Positions 52,748-64,000 of a stretch of 64,000 bases of DNA are shown in pieces; position 1 is the stretch's first letter; each line of letters begins with the position of its first letter. Position numbers and translations under genes: made by a program. Source of the DNA: Acarospora socialis (Eukaryota > Ascomycota > Lecanoromycetes > Acarosporales > Acarosporaceae); assembly GCA_025617375.2 (NCBI GenBank), contig JAMYGW020000009.1, positions 248,001 through 312,000 of the forward strand, read 5' to 3'. A model generated the notes under the pieces. It was given only the letters and a program-made list of their open reading frames with translations. It ran no database searches and was not told the origin of the DNA.

Positions 52748-53407
52748 GGTGGATGCTCGGTAGCTGTGCTGGAAACTTGCCTTGGCAACGATGAGTGATT
52801 TCGGAAAGGTGTGATAGGTAGTTTAGGGTTCTTAACAGCTGAATAAGCATACTATTAGCGGCCGGCTACCCTAGGTAGCTTTGTGGCTGCATTAGCCTCC
52901 CGGCACTGTCTCGTCCCGGTTAAAGTGACCGTCATGGCCTAGATCTTTCAAGTGGTCACCTTTCCAGGATATGCGACCGGATGTCTGCTGTGACGGAGAA
53001 GGTGCATCAAATGATGACCGTTCTGGAGTAGATCGACGACACTTGGCTCTTTCCAGTAACCCTTGAGTCCCTTTCTGTCGACTCAACGCCCTTAGCTAAA
53101 AGCCTGTCCCGTTGAGTCTCCCGCCTCATGAGGATGACTTTGATGGATGAAGAAAAGCGCATTCGTGCGTTTGAAACGGCACCTTACTATTCGTAAACTC
53201 TTCTCGGTGGTGATTTGGAGTCCTTCCATCACCACCTGCATTTCCTACATCTCTATGGCTTCGTCCTTTCTACACACGAAGCCTTCTCATACTGCAATCT
53301 CGTGCTGAGCCAAGTGCATCCTCAAGTTTACTTATCTCCTGTCTTTCCTCCTTTTAGTTCGTCTCTTTTTCTACTAGCTTATGACGATGCCGCAGACATG
53401 GTAGACG
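52748..53407. promoter_or_regulatory. Divergent promoter of SEN15 and the 53408 oxidoreductase gene
   Basis: 660 bp. The part from about 53215 may include a first exon or 5' UTR of the oxidoreductase gene; a frame from 53215 runs to 53496 without matching the family. No factor site assigned. Confidence 0.4.
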
Positions 53408-55570
53408 TTGTTACCATTGTCGGATGTCTGCCTCGTCGAATGCTTGACGATGACACGAATAACGCCTCGAACATGTTTATACCCTCTTACAGGTAGTCTT
53501 CTGGTCACCTTTGGACTTTCCATTGCTCTCACCTTTCGTTCGAATCACCATTGCTATGCCGGTACTTGCGGGGAATGGCTGTTCCCTCTTCAAGCCCGAC
53601 TTCATGTTATCGTCTGGTACTTCTGGATATCCATATCGGTGACCTTTCTGGCAATACGCGCCTTTTCACCCAGGCTACGACTGGTTCTCCGTCAGCCGTT
53701 AATCCATGGGAAACTCCCTGTTATTGGCAAGCAACTGGCGGTTAGTGGGTGTTTGGCCTTCTTATGGATCATCTCGCTATATGGCATCATTGTCGGTATC
53801 TGGTGGATTCGACTCCAGGATTACTTTGTCACCCGCGGTCGCGATGGTGGTGTTCTCAATGGTAACAACAGACTCGCCGCAGTTGCGTTGACAGGGCATT
53901 TGTGTGATGTTACGATGGGCATGGTTCTGATCCCGATATCCAGACACAGCGCTCTAGCTTCGTTCTTCAAACTCTCCGTCTCGACAACGCTGGCCTTCCA
54001 CATGATCACGGCTTACACTCTCTTCGCGCTGGTGCTGATTCACGGGCTCTTGTACGTTTCATGGATCCCTGTATTCAACTCCCTGTCAGAAGGACTTCGC
54101 ACGGTGTTCCCTGTCCTCAATCCGACGTATCTGTACCATGAAACCTGGCCAGGCTATTCTTCGTCACTGGGGATCTGGCGGGCTTCCCTCATCTTCACTG
54201 GTGTCCTAACCACCGTTATCTTCGGTCTGATCTTCATCACCACGTTGCCACCCGTCCGGAGCAAGCACTTCAACCTCTTCTACTTTACACACCTCCTGAG
54301 CATTGTGGCTGTTATCATCATCTGTCTTCATGCCAGTACGATGTTTTACTGTACTTCCCCTGGACTTGCCATGTGGGTTCTGGATTGGGGTATGCGACTG
54401 TATGAACTGAGGCAGGCTTTGTATGGCAATATAACCACTTATGGGAATGGCTGGTATTGGTAGGGTGTCTCAATCCCAAATCAATGCTCCGCTGATTCCT
54501 TCCATCAGTCTTTCATTACCCTTGCCACGACACCGCTTGGATGGCTGTGCATGCACGTCGCCGCTCGCCCATTTCTACATCCACCATTCAGACTCATCTA
54601 CCCGAGAACTCCACCCCTTCACCACGATCACTCATCTCGCCTCTCAAAACGCTATTACTCCAAAAAATAAAGATGATTTGACCATTCAATTCCTCTTCCG
54701 CAAGCGCGGTAGACCCACCGATCCGGTTCCCGCCAGGAAAGACGGGTTCGTCGACGCTTTCAGCTTCTTCAGGCGAAAAACACCGAAACTGCAGTGGACA
54801 AACAGACTGGCCCGTCTTGTCGATGACCCAGAGCCGACATCAGATACCACAACACGCTCTCGTTCTGTAACGCATGATCAGTCCAAATCAAAGCCAGACG
54901 CTGCCACGGCAGAGCAAGGCAAAACACACCCGACAGTTGATGTTCCACTCCGGCTCGAAGGCCCATATTTCACACCCGTTGACCCGGCCCGCTACCGAAC
55001 CGTCGTCTGCTTCGTGGCCGGCACCGGCGTGAGCGGCGCCATCGCCATCGCTAACGCTTTCACCGAGCTCGAGCGCGAACGCGCCACGCAGCTCAAGTTC
55101 CCCGGCGACACCGCCGTCGACAGCACGCCGCATCCGTTCGAAGGCCAGCCGACGCAGGTCTGGAAGCGTTGCGTCGTCGTATGGAGCGTGAGGGAGGAAG
55201 ACTACGTCGACCTCCCCTTCCTGAAAGGTCTGAGATACCCTTTCCCTACCCTGCGCGCAACCTATCCCTATCCCAGAATCATATCTTCGCCCGGAGCCGA
55301 CTGACTGACTTTGTCGTCTATGTCTCGGTAGTGAACCCCGCCTCAAACCTCCAGATCCAAACCCACCTGACGGGCAACAATCGGCCCCGTCTCGACATCG
55401 CCCAGACGCTGGCTTCGATTCGCGCTGACGGGGACGCGAAGGCAGTGGATTCCGTCTGGGTCTATATCTCTGGCCCGAACAAGTTCATTGAGACCGGCGA
55501 GAGGGCTTGTAAGGCTGCGGCCGCGGCGGGTGGGGGGGTCGAGTGGTATGGTGCGCGGTGGGATATTTGA
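53408..55570 (+). CDS. Ferric-reductase-like transmembrane oxidoreductase, second type
   Basis: Exons 53408-54459 (5' end uncertain), 54509-55227, 55332-55570; about 669 residues. Seen: TM segments (SLLVTFGLSIALTF, VIVWYFWISISVTFLAI, LAFLWIISLYGIIVGIWW), heme-type helices with His (LAFHMITAYTLFALVLIHGLLY; LFYFTHLLSIVAVIIICLHAS), then LDWGMRLYELRQ, the junction WYCLSLPLPRHRLDGCAC, FAD site HPFTTITHLASQNA, NADPH-binding VVCFVAGTGVSGAIAIANAF, and C-terminal VWVYISGPNKFIETGERACK. Predicted to move electrons from NADPH across a membrane. It is not close to the FRE gene at 27258, and could be a metalloreductase or a NOX-like enzyme. A cttacag acceptor at 53486-53492 raises the option that the true first exon lies upstream, so the first 30 residues are doubtful. 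Confidence 0.82.
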
Positions 55571-56155
55571 GAGCGGGTCGATTGGGATGAGGGAAGGTTG
55601 GGAGATGGAGATGGGAGTAAGGGATGGGAGATACTGAGTGAAGGATTGCTGGCTATTGGATCTTACAAAGCAGAGGAGGGTGTCAGGCACTTCTCGGCCG
55701 AGACGATCGTGGCTGTCTTGGTAATGTAGAGTTGGTGCTTTCTCATTGGGTCGTGGGGAAGACATGTTGAGGGTCTTTCGTCTGCGTGTAGGGCGTTATA
55801 CAGATTTGGCAAGCGCACATTGTCTGTGTCTTCAGCGTGTGATCTCAGAATATGACTTTGGGTAAAGCGTATAAGGAGATACAAAGAAGCACATTGTCCC
55901 AAGCTCAGCGGTAGCGCTCCGTGTCAAGTAGTGATTCTTTCTGGATTAATACGATATGAAAGGAACAAACGACAAGGGTATGTGAAGTCAAGGAAAGTTT
56001 CTGCTTCTGCCTCTGCCTCTGCCTTTGCTTCTGCAAGCGCACTTCCCCCACCGCACCAGAACGAACAACCACCGAACTCACGACCAAGGAAAATCTCCTC
56101 CTTTCCTCGCTCCCGTTCTCAGCTCCCCATTCCACCCCCCACCAATCCTCACCAC
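55571..56155. other. Convergent intergenic region with TCTGCC microsatellite
   Basis: 585 bp between two converging genes. About 56001-56034 is an imperfect (tctgcc)n hexanucleotide repeat, followed by a C-rich stretch. Both 3' UTRs should lie here. Confidence 0.6.
56001..56034 (+). repeat. Imperfect (tctgcc)n microsatellite
   Basis: About six hexamer units with C/T changes, in the putative 3' UTR zone of the minus-strand membrane-protein gene ending at 56156. Confidence 0.7.
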
Positions 56156-57244
56156 CTAATTCGTAACCCCCTCCACGTCCCCAACCCACGCAAACACCAG
56201 CCCCGTCCCTACCGCCGCCGCCGCCCACACCGCCGCCCAGCCCGCAGCACCCACACTCTCGACTCCTTCAACCGTAACAAAGGTCTGCAACCACGTATTG
56301 AACCCACTAACCGCCACCAAGGTCGCCGTCCGCTTAATCAGCTCCCTCGTGCGCTTGCTGTAGCCCCAAAGATTATAGCGCACCGTCTCGCCGAGCGTGG
56401 CCGTAGCCGGATTAAACGCGCGGGCACGGATGTCGCCAAGATTGAGGCGGGCGCCGGTTGCGGGAGCGAAGAGAAATTCGCGAGCGGCGTAGCCGACTGG
56501 CAGGAGGGTGAGGATGAGGATGGGCAGGGCGGCGTTGTGGGCGGGGGCGATGGTGGGGAGGCCGTCGAAGTGGACGACGAGGTGTTCGGGCACCCAGGTG
56601 CTGTAGCTGGCGTAGAGGGTGACGCTGTAGATGCCGGCGGCGAGGAGGCTGGTGAGGAGGCGGACGGGCAGGTCGTTGAGGATGGAGCGGTTGGCGACGC
56701 TGCCTTTGGGGGGGTGCAGGGCGTGCGTGGCGGAGACGGGGCGGAGCAGGCGGAAGGGGATGTAGGTGGTCAACAGGTCGATGAGCAGCGAGGTCGCGAC
56801 GGTGCTGGGGTGGATGTTGTAGAAGGTTTGCAGGAGGTAGAGGGTGGGCAGGTGCGAGAGGAGGGTGAGGGATGCGAGGTCGTAGCCTAGACATTGAAGA
56901 CGAGGTTAGCGCGTTGCTTCTCCGGGTGTATGTTGGTGCTTGATCTGTAAGAGAATTGGAAAGATCTCACTGTCGTATTCTCCCCACCAGCCAATGCCCA
57001 ACTCGACGGTCCTCCACCCAATCAGTTCGGCCACCTCCGACCACTTGTTCAGGCTCCGACTGACCGTCGCCAGGTCGCCGGCCGTGTAGTCCGACGAGAA
57101 GGAGTAGAGCAGCGACGACAGCGACAGGCTCAGCGTCACCAGCAGCGGGAAGCGCATTGCTGCTGGGAGCTTGGACGTTGGCACCGGTGCGGGCCTCGAG
57201 CTAACGGCCACCGTGCCATTCGACATTTCCTTTCTACGGACCAT
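56156..57244 (-). CDS. Polytopic fungal membrane protein of unknown function
   Basis: Exons 56971-57244 and 56156-56886 (minus), 334 residues. Seen hydrophobic segments: FPLLVTLSLSLSSLLYSF (about 32-49), LASLTLLSHLPTLYLLQTFY (about 95-114) followed by ATSLLIDLLTTYIPFRLL, VRLLTSLLAAGIYSVTLYASY (about 163-183), AALPILILTLLPVGYAAREFLF, and the Ala-rich C-terminal WAAVWAAAAVGTGLVFAWV. Conserved-looking soluble parts: NKWSEVAELIGWRTVELGIGWWGEYD and RYNLWGYSKRTRELIKRT. No named family recognised; I recall similar four-to-five-TM fungal proteins with no known function. The start is either 57244 or the ATG at 57226 (MSNGTVAV). Divergent from the AAA ATPase gene by 649 bp. Confidence 0.78.
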
Positions 57245-57893
57245 CGTGATTGATGCGTTGATGATGTCTGCGGAATGATGCGCGCGGGAGTGTCACCTGA
57301 GAAGTGTCGATAGTTCTGATGGGTGGTGACTTGAAATGGATCGATAATTGGGAGGGCTGGGATTGGAATTGGAATCGCGCCGGCTTCGCGTGTTTTCTCG
57401 TTTTGGTGCGGTTTATGACGTAGCGAGCTGATTGGCCCGACCCGACAGCTGTAATGCCAATGCTGAGTTTCGCGCGGCTTAAGTATGGCTTGGTATTAGG
57501 GTGATTGTCAAAATGCTTGGCCAGATATCTTGCGTCCGGTGTCAGACTGCATTCCGACTGACCAGCTTTATCAGTACCGACGGTGACTACGAACATTGCT
57601 TTGCCAAAATACGCCCATGAACCCTATATGGAGTGGCCTTCAATCCCGCAAACCCAATTCATTTCTACTTAGGGGACTTCTGTGAATGTTAATGTCACTG
57701 TATATACTGTTCTAGCTGCACCTCTTTATTCAAGTTGTCATATGCTCCTGGGAATCACCTGGGGAACAGCACAAAAAGTTTCGGGGTTCTAATTGCAGCT
57801 TTCTCTTGGCATCTATAATTTCGAGCATCTTTCTACTCCACATGGCAAGGGTACGGCGGTCATCCCGATAACATTTCGTGACGATAAAGCAGC
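57245..57893. promoter_or_regulatory. Divergent promoter, membrane protein and AAA ATPase genes
   Basis: 649 bp. No TATA box or factor site assigned with confidence. Confidence 0.4.
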
Positions 57894-59968
57894 ATGTCTC
57901 TAATATCACGCTCCGCTGCGTCCTGCTGGAACACATTGCTCGCAGTTCCTAGACCAAGGGTGGCAGCGGATCGATTCCATAAACCTCGTCTTAATGGAAT
58001 GCCAATCAAGCCGAGGAAATGGGTGCGGAGGTTTGTCGGAGGAATCCAACCCGGTCCGCCAGGGCAACCAGGGCAACCAGGGCAAGAAGATCCGGGACCC
58101 GATAACGCCGCAGAAGACGGTCCCGAGAAGACTCGGAACAGTTCCACATTGTTCAAGATGTTCGAGAGCGCTGCTACAACGTTTGCTTCCTTGACCATCC
58201 TTGGGTAAGCCGAGCACATTCACGAGCAGGACTAAGAGCCAGAATCTGACACGCTCGCCATGAAGCCTAGCGGGTTATAGCTACCACAGGTACTACAAGC
58301 ATCTCGTCCTTCAGAAGATGGATAACGCCTTTAAACCAGGCGACCCCGTTCTTGAGCTGGCCGCAAGTCCGAGTTCTTCTAACGTTATAGAAGAGGAGGT
58401 GGACCATTGGCTACCACGCAAGGAGCAGGAAAAGATTGACGCCATCATAGACGGGTCTCAACGTGGTCATTACTACCTCCTAATTGGTGAGAAAGGCACT
58501 GGCAAATCGTCCATGTTGTTAGATGCGATGCAGAAGGTGAATGGAGAAGGAATCTCAATGTTTGAAGCGCACGCGGACCTTGAGATATTCAGGATCCGGC
58601 TAGGCAAAGCGCTGGACTTTGAGTTCTATGAAGAGTATGTGTTTCCAGGCCTTTGAGGACTTTCAAGGCTTACCGTTTCCAGCTATATTGGGAGTCTGTT
58701 CAGTATCAGGGGACCGCGAGATACGACCGCTCTACTTGACATTGAGAGAGCATTCAACAAGTTGGAAAAGGTTGCGCTAAGAAGACGCAAAACGGTTGGT
58801 AAGCCTCTGGTGTTGATCATCAACAGCACTCATTTGTTGAGGGACGACGAGGATGGTCGTGATCTACTGGAGCTCATCCAACAGCGGGCGGAACAGTGGG
58901 CGGCAAGTAATCTGGTCACTATCGGTGAGTTCCGTCAATAATAGACGTATAACTTCCTTTGCATTATAAGTAGTGATACTGATCGAGTGTAGTGTTGTAT
59001 GTTTTGAAGTCCGTCCTACTTACAAAGATCTGCTGTTAAATTCTTGTTCTTCTAGTAACAGCGACGATTACTGGGTATATGAGCGACTGAAGCAGTACGC
59101 AACGCGTATGGAAGTCTTGCCGGTGATAGATCTGTCCAAAGATCAAGCTCTAGGGGCACTCCGACTCTATCGCTCGCGATGTTTCAAGGAAGAGCCCTCA
59201 CCGGACTTATTAGAGCAAGTCTACGATCGCATAGGCGGCAGACTCACTTATTTGAGTCGAGTGGCTAGAGCTCCAGACATGTTACACGCTTGTGAGAAGA
59301 TATCTCGTACGGAGAAGACTTGGTTTCTGAATAAGTGCTGGATCCTTGGGGAAGAAATGGATGACGACGTTATGGATGAGCAAAAGTACTCTGTAGGTCT
59401 TCACATCACCTAGCACACTTTCACACTGTTGCTACTTTTGCGTATCCACCACGGTCTAGGCATTCTTTGAGAGTAAGAAGATGAAAGACACATTCTAGGA
59501 CCAAACTTCTTTAACCGAGCTACTGCTAATATATGATAGTCCGCAGCAATGGTTCTAGCCAAAGCTCTGGTTGAGAAAGAAAAGTCAATGGAGTCGACAT
59601 ACGATCCCGAGAAAGGCCACATCCTTCCACAAATACCGTTACACGAAGCACGACAAATCATGACCCGAGCAGACTTCATCAAAAGCTATGATCACATCAA
59701 CATCTTCACGATCGACTCCAACGCCATGGTTCGAGCGGACTCGGTGCCCATGCAGAACGCTTTTCGGGAGATCTGCAACGCCGAAGGGTTCGACGAACAT
59801 TTAGAAAAGACCCTGGACAGGATTTCCGCTATAGAAAGTCTGGGGAGGACGAGAGAGTTGGTCGCTAAGGACCTGGTGGATCAAGGCAAGTACAACATAA
59901 CAGTTCTTAATGCCAAAGGCGGCGTAGACAAAGCTGTGATCGTAGCCAAGCAGGAGGAGAGGGAGTAG
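57894..59968 (+). CDS. Mitochondrial AAA-type P-loop ATPase (fungal family)
   Basis: Exons 57894-58204, 58266-58634, 58683-58924, 58993-58996, 59056-59392, 59540-59968; 563 residues. The fourth exon is a 4-nt microexon (TGTT) needed to read TIVFNSDDYWVYERLK in frame. Residues 1-35 are basic, Ser/Arg-rich and without acidic residues, like a mitochondrial presequence. A collagen-like GPPGQPGQPGQ run follows (about 53-65), and a TM-like segment at about 90-112 (ATTFASLTILGLAGYSYHRYY). Walker A is LLIGEKGTGKSSML (about 173-186); the Walker B strand PLVLIINSTHLL (about 266-277) has Asn-Ser where Asp-Glu is usual. The C-terminal part is helical and probably winged-helix (HEARQIMTRADFIKSYDHINIF). 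Conserved in Pezizomycotina; substrate unknown. An inner-membrane site is inferred. Confidence 0.82.
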
Positions 59969-60513
59969 ATAAAACCACTCCCAGTGTTCCTGTCTGAGCT
60001 CTACAGTCAAGTTGTGTAATCAAGGCTGCAGTGCTGCCCGTTTCGTCTCTCGATATCTGATTGGAGATGGTCTGAAAACGTCCGAGGTTCCATCAAATCC
60101 CCCACTTTCGAGATTAGAATGACACACTACATGTGTGTTCGACGTGTCTCGTAAGAAGTTCTTGGCGGTTGACTCCATTTGATGGGACCAATTCTGAGAG
60201 GGCGCTTGGTCTGCGGTAATGTGCTCCGGATGACGGGAGCGGCGGATCAACAGTTTTTCCGGGTCTCGTCCCGAGATTGCCCGGCGCTAGATGTCGAGAG
60301 CTTTTTGCGCTGGGATGCCATGCCTAAGCTTTCAAGATGCTGTGAGACACTTTTTTCTCGCTCACTCCAGTGTCTGTAACTTTGTACATTATTACTTGAA
60401 GTCTTTCTTTCAAGCTGTCCCACTTAGCATCTTCCTTTAAACTAACTTCGAGCATATTCTGGCCTCCCGGCTTTTGGTACTTCGAAGGTTCTGTTCTATA
60501 GCGATAGTCGGTA
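59969..60513. other. Intergenic between the AAA gene and CLU1
   Basis: 545 bp, tandem orientation. 3' UTR of the AAA gene and promoter of CLU1. Nothing else supported. Confidence 0.5.
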
Positions 60514-63500
60514 ATGGCAGAGAGTAATGGTGACGTGAAGACACATCAAGGTGAGGAGCAATAATTCCATGTGCAAGCTACATATTCCTGCATGGAAATT
60601 GAGGTCGATATTCTTCAATTGGCTGTCTGCGCTGGTCTGACCTGGAATACCTTACGCAGAACGCACACCGCCTCAAGAACACCCTGCTGGTGACGGTGAC
60701 TCCCAAGATGGGACCAACAAGCCGAAGGACGGCGTCCTCAAGGAGAAAGCGGCAGAAGTCGAGCAGGCAGCTGATGGTATCATCAATCTGGCTTCGACGA
60801 GCCGTCAAGACCATTGGAGCAGAACCCAGACTGATAGCGGGCAGGCGTATTCCAGGTGACCGTCAAGCTACCGCACCGACCAGACCAGATTCAGATTATG
60901 GTACGATGGTACGGACTAGGGTAGCGCATATCTGACTATCCGTGTAGGTATCCACACAGGAACAGGTGCAAGATCTCCGGCAATCCATCGTCGAGTTACC
61001 AGAAACGTTCCAGTACTCCTGCTTTCATCTCGAACACAATGGCCAGCGCATCAATGATTTTGTGGAGCTGTCCGAGGTCAGCGGTCTATCTTCGGGCTCT
61101 GAGCTGACTCTGATCGAGGACCCATACACTGAGAAGGAGGCTCGAATGCATCTGGTCCGAGTACGAGAGCTCATTGGGGCAGCAGGGGATAGGACGGATA
61201 CGCTATATGGTATATCGGCAGGGATCTCATTACATGAATCTGTTACATCAATAGAGGGACCGAAAGAGTCAGGGGTATCGGACGGTAAGCCTTCGGATGG
61301 AGCCAAACCAGATCGCAAGCATCCCTTGGTCGATTACGACTTCGACGCTCCGGGCTCCCCAACTACACTGGTACCACCGCCTCAGAGTCCACCCCCAAAG
61401 ACCATCAAAGCAATCTCCTTATCGCCATGGAATACCCCGCCACATTACCTGCGACAGAAAGGTCACCTCATGTACCTGCAAGTCACAACGAACGAGGGCG
61501 AACAGCACCAAATTACCTCCCATGTCTCCGGCTTTTTCATCAACAAATGTTCAAATAGCAAATTTGATCCATTCCCAAGAGCAGCGCCGAAAAACCACCA
61601 CGCCCATTCTCTCTTGGCTCTCATCGACTCCCTATCTCCGTCCTTCAACTCGGCATTTAGAGCCCTACAAAACTACAACAACAAGAAAGATCCGCTCGCC
61701 ATGTTCCAACTCACTAACGCCATACCTTCTAGCCCGTGGCTCGTCCCTTCACCAACATCCTTGGTTGGCTCTCACCAACCAGACTCGACACGAGCACAAG
61801 AAAGCTATCTTCTTGCAGGCACGGAAAATCTGGAGACATTACGCGACTGGAACGAGGAGTTCCAATCGACGCGAGAACTTCCCAAGGACACTGTTCAGGA
61901 TCGAGTTTTCCGAGAACGGTTGACTTCAAAGCTCTTCGCCGACTACAATGAAGCTGCCGCTCGAGGTGCTGTTCTAGTGGCAAGAGGCGAGGTTGCCGCT
62001 CTGAACCCTACGGAAGGCAAAGACGCTCAAATTTTTGTATACAATAACATCTTCTTTTCATTCGGCGCGGATGGGGTGGGAACGTTCACCACCGAGGGCG
62101 GGGACGAAGCTGCACGTGTCGCTGTTGGGAAAGACGTTATGGGGGTCAAGGCTGTCAATCAATTAGATATACCGGGCCTGCACACTCCGGGTACTATCGT
62201 GGTTGATTATTTGGGTAAGCGTTTGGTCTGTCAGAGTATCGTGCCTGGCATATTCAAGCAGCGAGAACCTGGCGAAAACCAGATCGATTATGGTGGCGTT
62301 GAGGGTAGAGATACGGTTGCGGAGAACGAAGCTTTCGTTCCCGTCTTTCAGAAGCTCTCGAAGGCAATGAGGGTGAAGAAGCATCCGGTATGGGACAAAG
62401 AGGAGAAGAGGCACGATCTGGAAGGAAGTGTCGAAACCAAAGGTCTTTTAGGGACCGATGGTAGGAAATATGTATTGGATTTGTACAGATTGACTCCTCT
62501 CGATGTTGCTTGGTTGGAAGAACATAGTCCCGAGGCCATTGGAGAAGAGAATGGAGAATCAAACAAGCCCTACCCGCACCGCATGGCCGTGCTCAGGCCA
62601 GAATTGATCGAAGCTTACTGGAGGATCAAGTTGGGAGACTACGTCAAAGCAGAGGTCGAAAGGAGAAGAGAATCTCGAAGTCAAGCAACCGACGTCGCTC
62701 AGCGATCGGCCCATAAGGAGCAAGCTTCCGGGCCAAATGGACACGCAACAGCGCCCAAAGATGAGCAAATGACAGCACAACCGGACGGAGAGCATAAGGA
62801 AAATGCCACAAAAGAGCCAGACCACGGAGCAAATGGACATGCAATAGCGTCGGAAGACGGGGTCCCCAGGGCTCAATCAGATGCCGAACCTAAAGAAGCG
62901 ACTACCGAGAATGAAAGGGTTGATATCTCTGGGTTTCAACTTGCAATCAATCCTGATGTATTCTGCGGGCAGGCACCACAGACGGCGGAAGAGAAGGAGG
63001 AGTGGACTAAGGATGAGCAAGAAGTCCGGGCTATCTGCAATCACCTTAAGACTAAGGTGATGCCAGAATTAGTATGTCTCTTGATGATCAAATGAAGATG
63101 TGTCTATTCTGACGATTGTTCTAGGTTCACGATCTTAAAGAGGGCGACGTCGGATTCCCTATGGATGGTGAATCTCTGAGCCGGCTCCTGCACAAGCGCG
63201 GCATCAATATCAGGTATCTTGGGGAAATTGCCAAACTCGCCGAAATGCAAGGTCTTCGATTACAAGCTCTCAATGCGTTAGCGGTCCAGGAAATGGTTGC
63301 TCGCGCTTTCAAACACATTGCCAATCGCGAAATCCGACATCTTCCTCCTACTTTCGTACCCTCTTGTATATCTCATCTTCTCAACTGCCTGCTTGGCTCA
63401 GGCTTCAATCAACATCCTGTTGCGGAACTGGACGATACCTTGAAGGACTTATATCCAGACACCAGTCTGGCATTTGAAACTATCACCCCAGGCTCTCTAC

Positions 63501-64000
63501 AATTAGACATGGAGGAGCAGGTCTACTTGCGATATAGATACTCTCTCCATGATGGATGGTGCTCTTCGATCAAACCGCTGCAAATGCTTAGAGAGATTTC
63601 TCTCAAGCTAGGCCTCCAGTTGGAGGCGAAGAACTACATGTTTACACTAGGGTCGAGTATCTCTGACGACAAAGCTACTTCTGTTGTGAATGGTTCGTCG
63701 GCATCAGCCCATGTCAACGGCCATTCTGCAACCTTGGTGAATGGAAAGAAGAAGAAGAAGGCAGGCGATCATACTTCACCCACCTCATCTGTGTCCGGAC
63801 TTTCAACTCCACCCGTTACCTTTAGTCCGGATGACATTCTCAATATCATTCCTATAGTCAAAGAGTCGTCTCCAAGAAGTACGCTCGCAGAGGAAGCGCT
63901 TGAAGCCGGTCGCATCTCAATCATGCAAAATCAGAAAGAGTTGGGCCAAGAGCTACTCCTTGAGTCGCTGTCCCTTCATGAACAGATATACGGCATAATT
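60514..64000 (+). CDS. CLU1: Clustered mitochondria protein Clu1/Tif31, 3' part missing
   Basis: Exons 60514-60550, 60660-60776, 60845-60900, 60948-63071 and 63125 to beyond the window edge. Clu proteins keep mitochondria evenly distributed and bind mRNAs of mitochondrial proteins; Tif31 also associates with eIF3. Seen: disordered start (MAESNGDVKTHQ), then the CLU N-terminal domain across three junctions: GVFQVTVKLPHRPDQIQIM, VSTQEQVQDLRQSIVELPET, FQYSCFHLEHNGQRINDFVELSEV. Later blocks: SPWNTPPHYLRQKGHLMYLQVTT, the CLU domain (RDWNEEFQSTRELPKDTVQDR, GMAVLRPEL-like HRMAVLRPELIEAYW), a charged insert with NGHA repeats, VHDLKEGDVGFPMDGESLSRL and LHKRGINIRYLGEIAKLAEM. The TPR region starts near LAEEALEAGRISIMQNQKELGQELLLESLSLHEQIYG, where the window ends. 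Identification is firm. Confidence 0.94.

Noticed and set aside
1-64000. tRNA, rRNA, transposons and secondary-metabolite cluster
   Set aside because: No tRNA box B-like GTTCGANNCC with a matching cloverleaf, no transposase, integrase or reverse-transcriptase motifs, and no PKS, NRPS or terpene synthase motifs were seen by eye.

Overview
This is a window from a filamentous ascomycete nuclear genome (Pezizomycotina; class not resolved from sequence alone). The reasons are short introns with GT(A/G)NGT donors and CTNAC-type branch sites, pyrimidine-rich promoters, and gene families typical of that group: Zn2Cys6 regulator, DUF6594, DUF1295, Stb3, Mkk1/2-type MAPKK and CLU1. I support 22 protein-coding genes, two of them cut by the window edges. 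I saw no rRNA, tRNA, CRISPR, retroelement or DNA transposon.

Layout: 0-1.2 kb, N-terminal and kinase part of a cell-wall-integrity MAPKK (minus, runs off the left edge). 3.5-4.5 kb, a fungal protoglobin with a predicted C-terminal membrane anchor. 6.5-7.6 kb, a GPI-anchored Ser/Ala/Pro-rich wall protein. 9.4-11.4 kb, a proline-rich hypothetical converging on a HEXXH putative metalloprotease. 12.3-17.8 kb, a 12-exon, about 1,586-residue GTPase of the SLIP-GC/dynamin-like type. 18.6-22.5 kb, a DUF1295 membrane reductase divergent from DNA topoisomerase III. 23.8-25.1 kb, Stb3. 27.3-29.2 kb, a ferric reductase. 31.6-35.7 kb, a 952-residue conserved fungal protein of unknown function divergent from a small hypothetical. 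36.6-41.0 kb, three minus-strand genes: a DUF6594 membrane protein, a previously easily missed 87-residue two-exon protein, and a caspase-like (C14) protein with a C-terminal membrane segment. 43.4-49.0 kb, an arrestin-like adaptor and a Zn2Cys6 regulator. 50.2-55.6 kb, a fungal hypothetical, SEN15, and a second ferric-reductase-type oxidoreductase. 56.2-60.0 kb, a polytopic membrane protein divergent from a mitochondrial AAA-type ATPase. 60.5-64 kb, the 5' part of CLU1.

Most genes are housekeeping or regulatory and need not work together. The part that looks accessory and is the best candidate for an undescribed system is 36.6-41.0 kb. There a membrane-anchored caspase-like protein, a tiny protein with a predicted all-beta GPY/DGTY core, and a membrane DUF6594 protein lie head-to-tail on one strand between gene-poor spacers. 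I read this as a possible cell-death or conflict module; that reading is inference. Other points of interest are a 4-nt microexon in the AAA gene, a likely GC-AG intron in the arrestin gene, a triplicated inverted-repeat element at 25.5-25.7 kb, and degenerate tandem repeats at 51.5-52.0 kb.

Gene models below were joined by hand from reading frames and splice signals. Every multi-exon model keeps its reading frame across all junctions, but none is supported by transcripts here.
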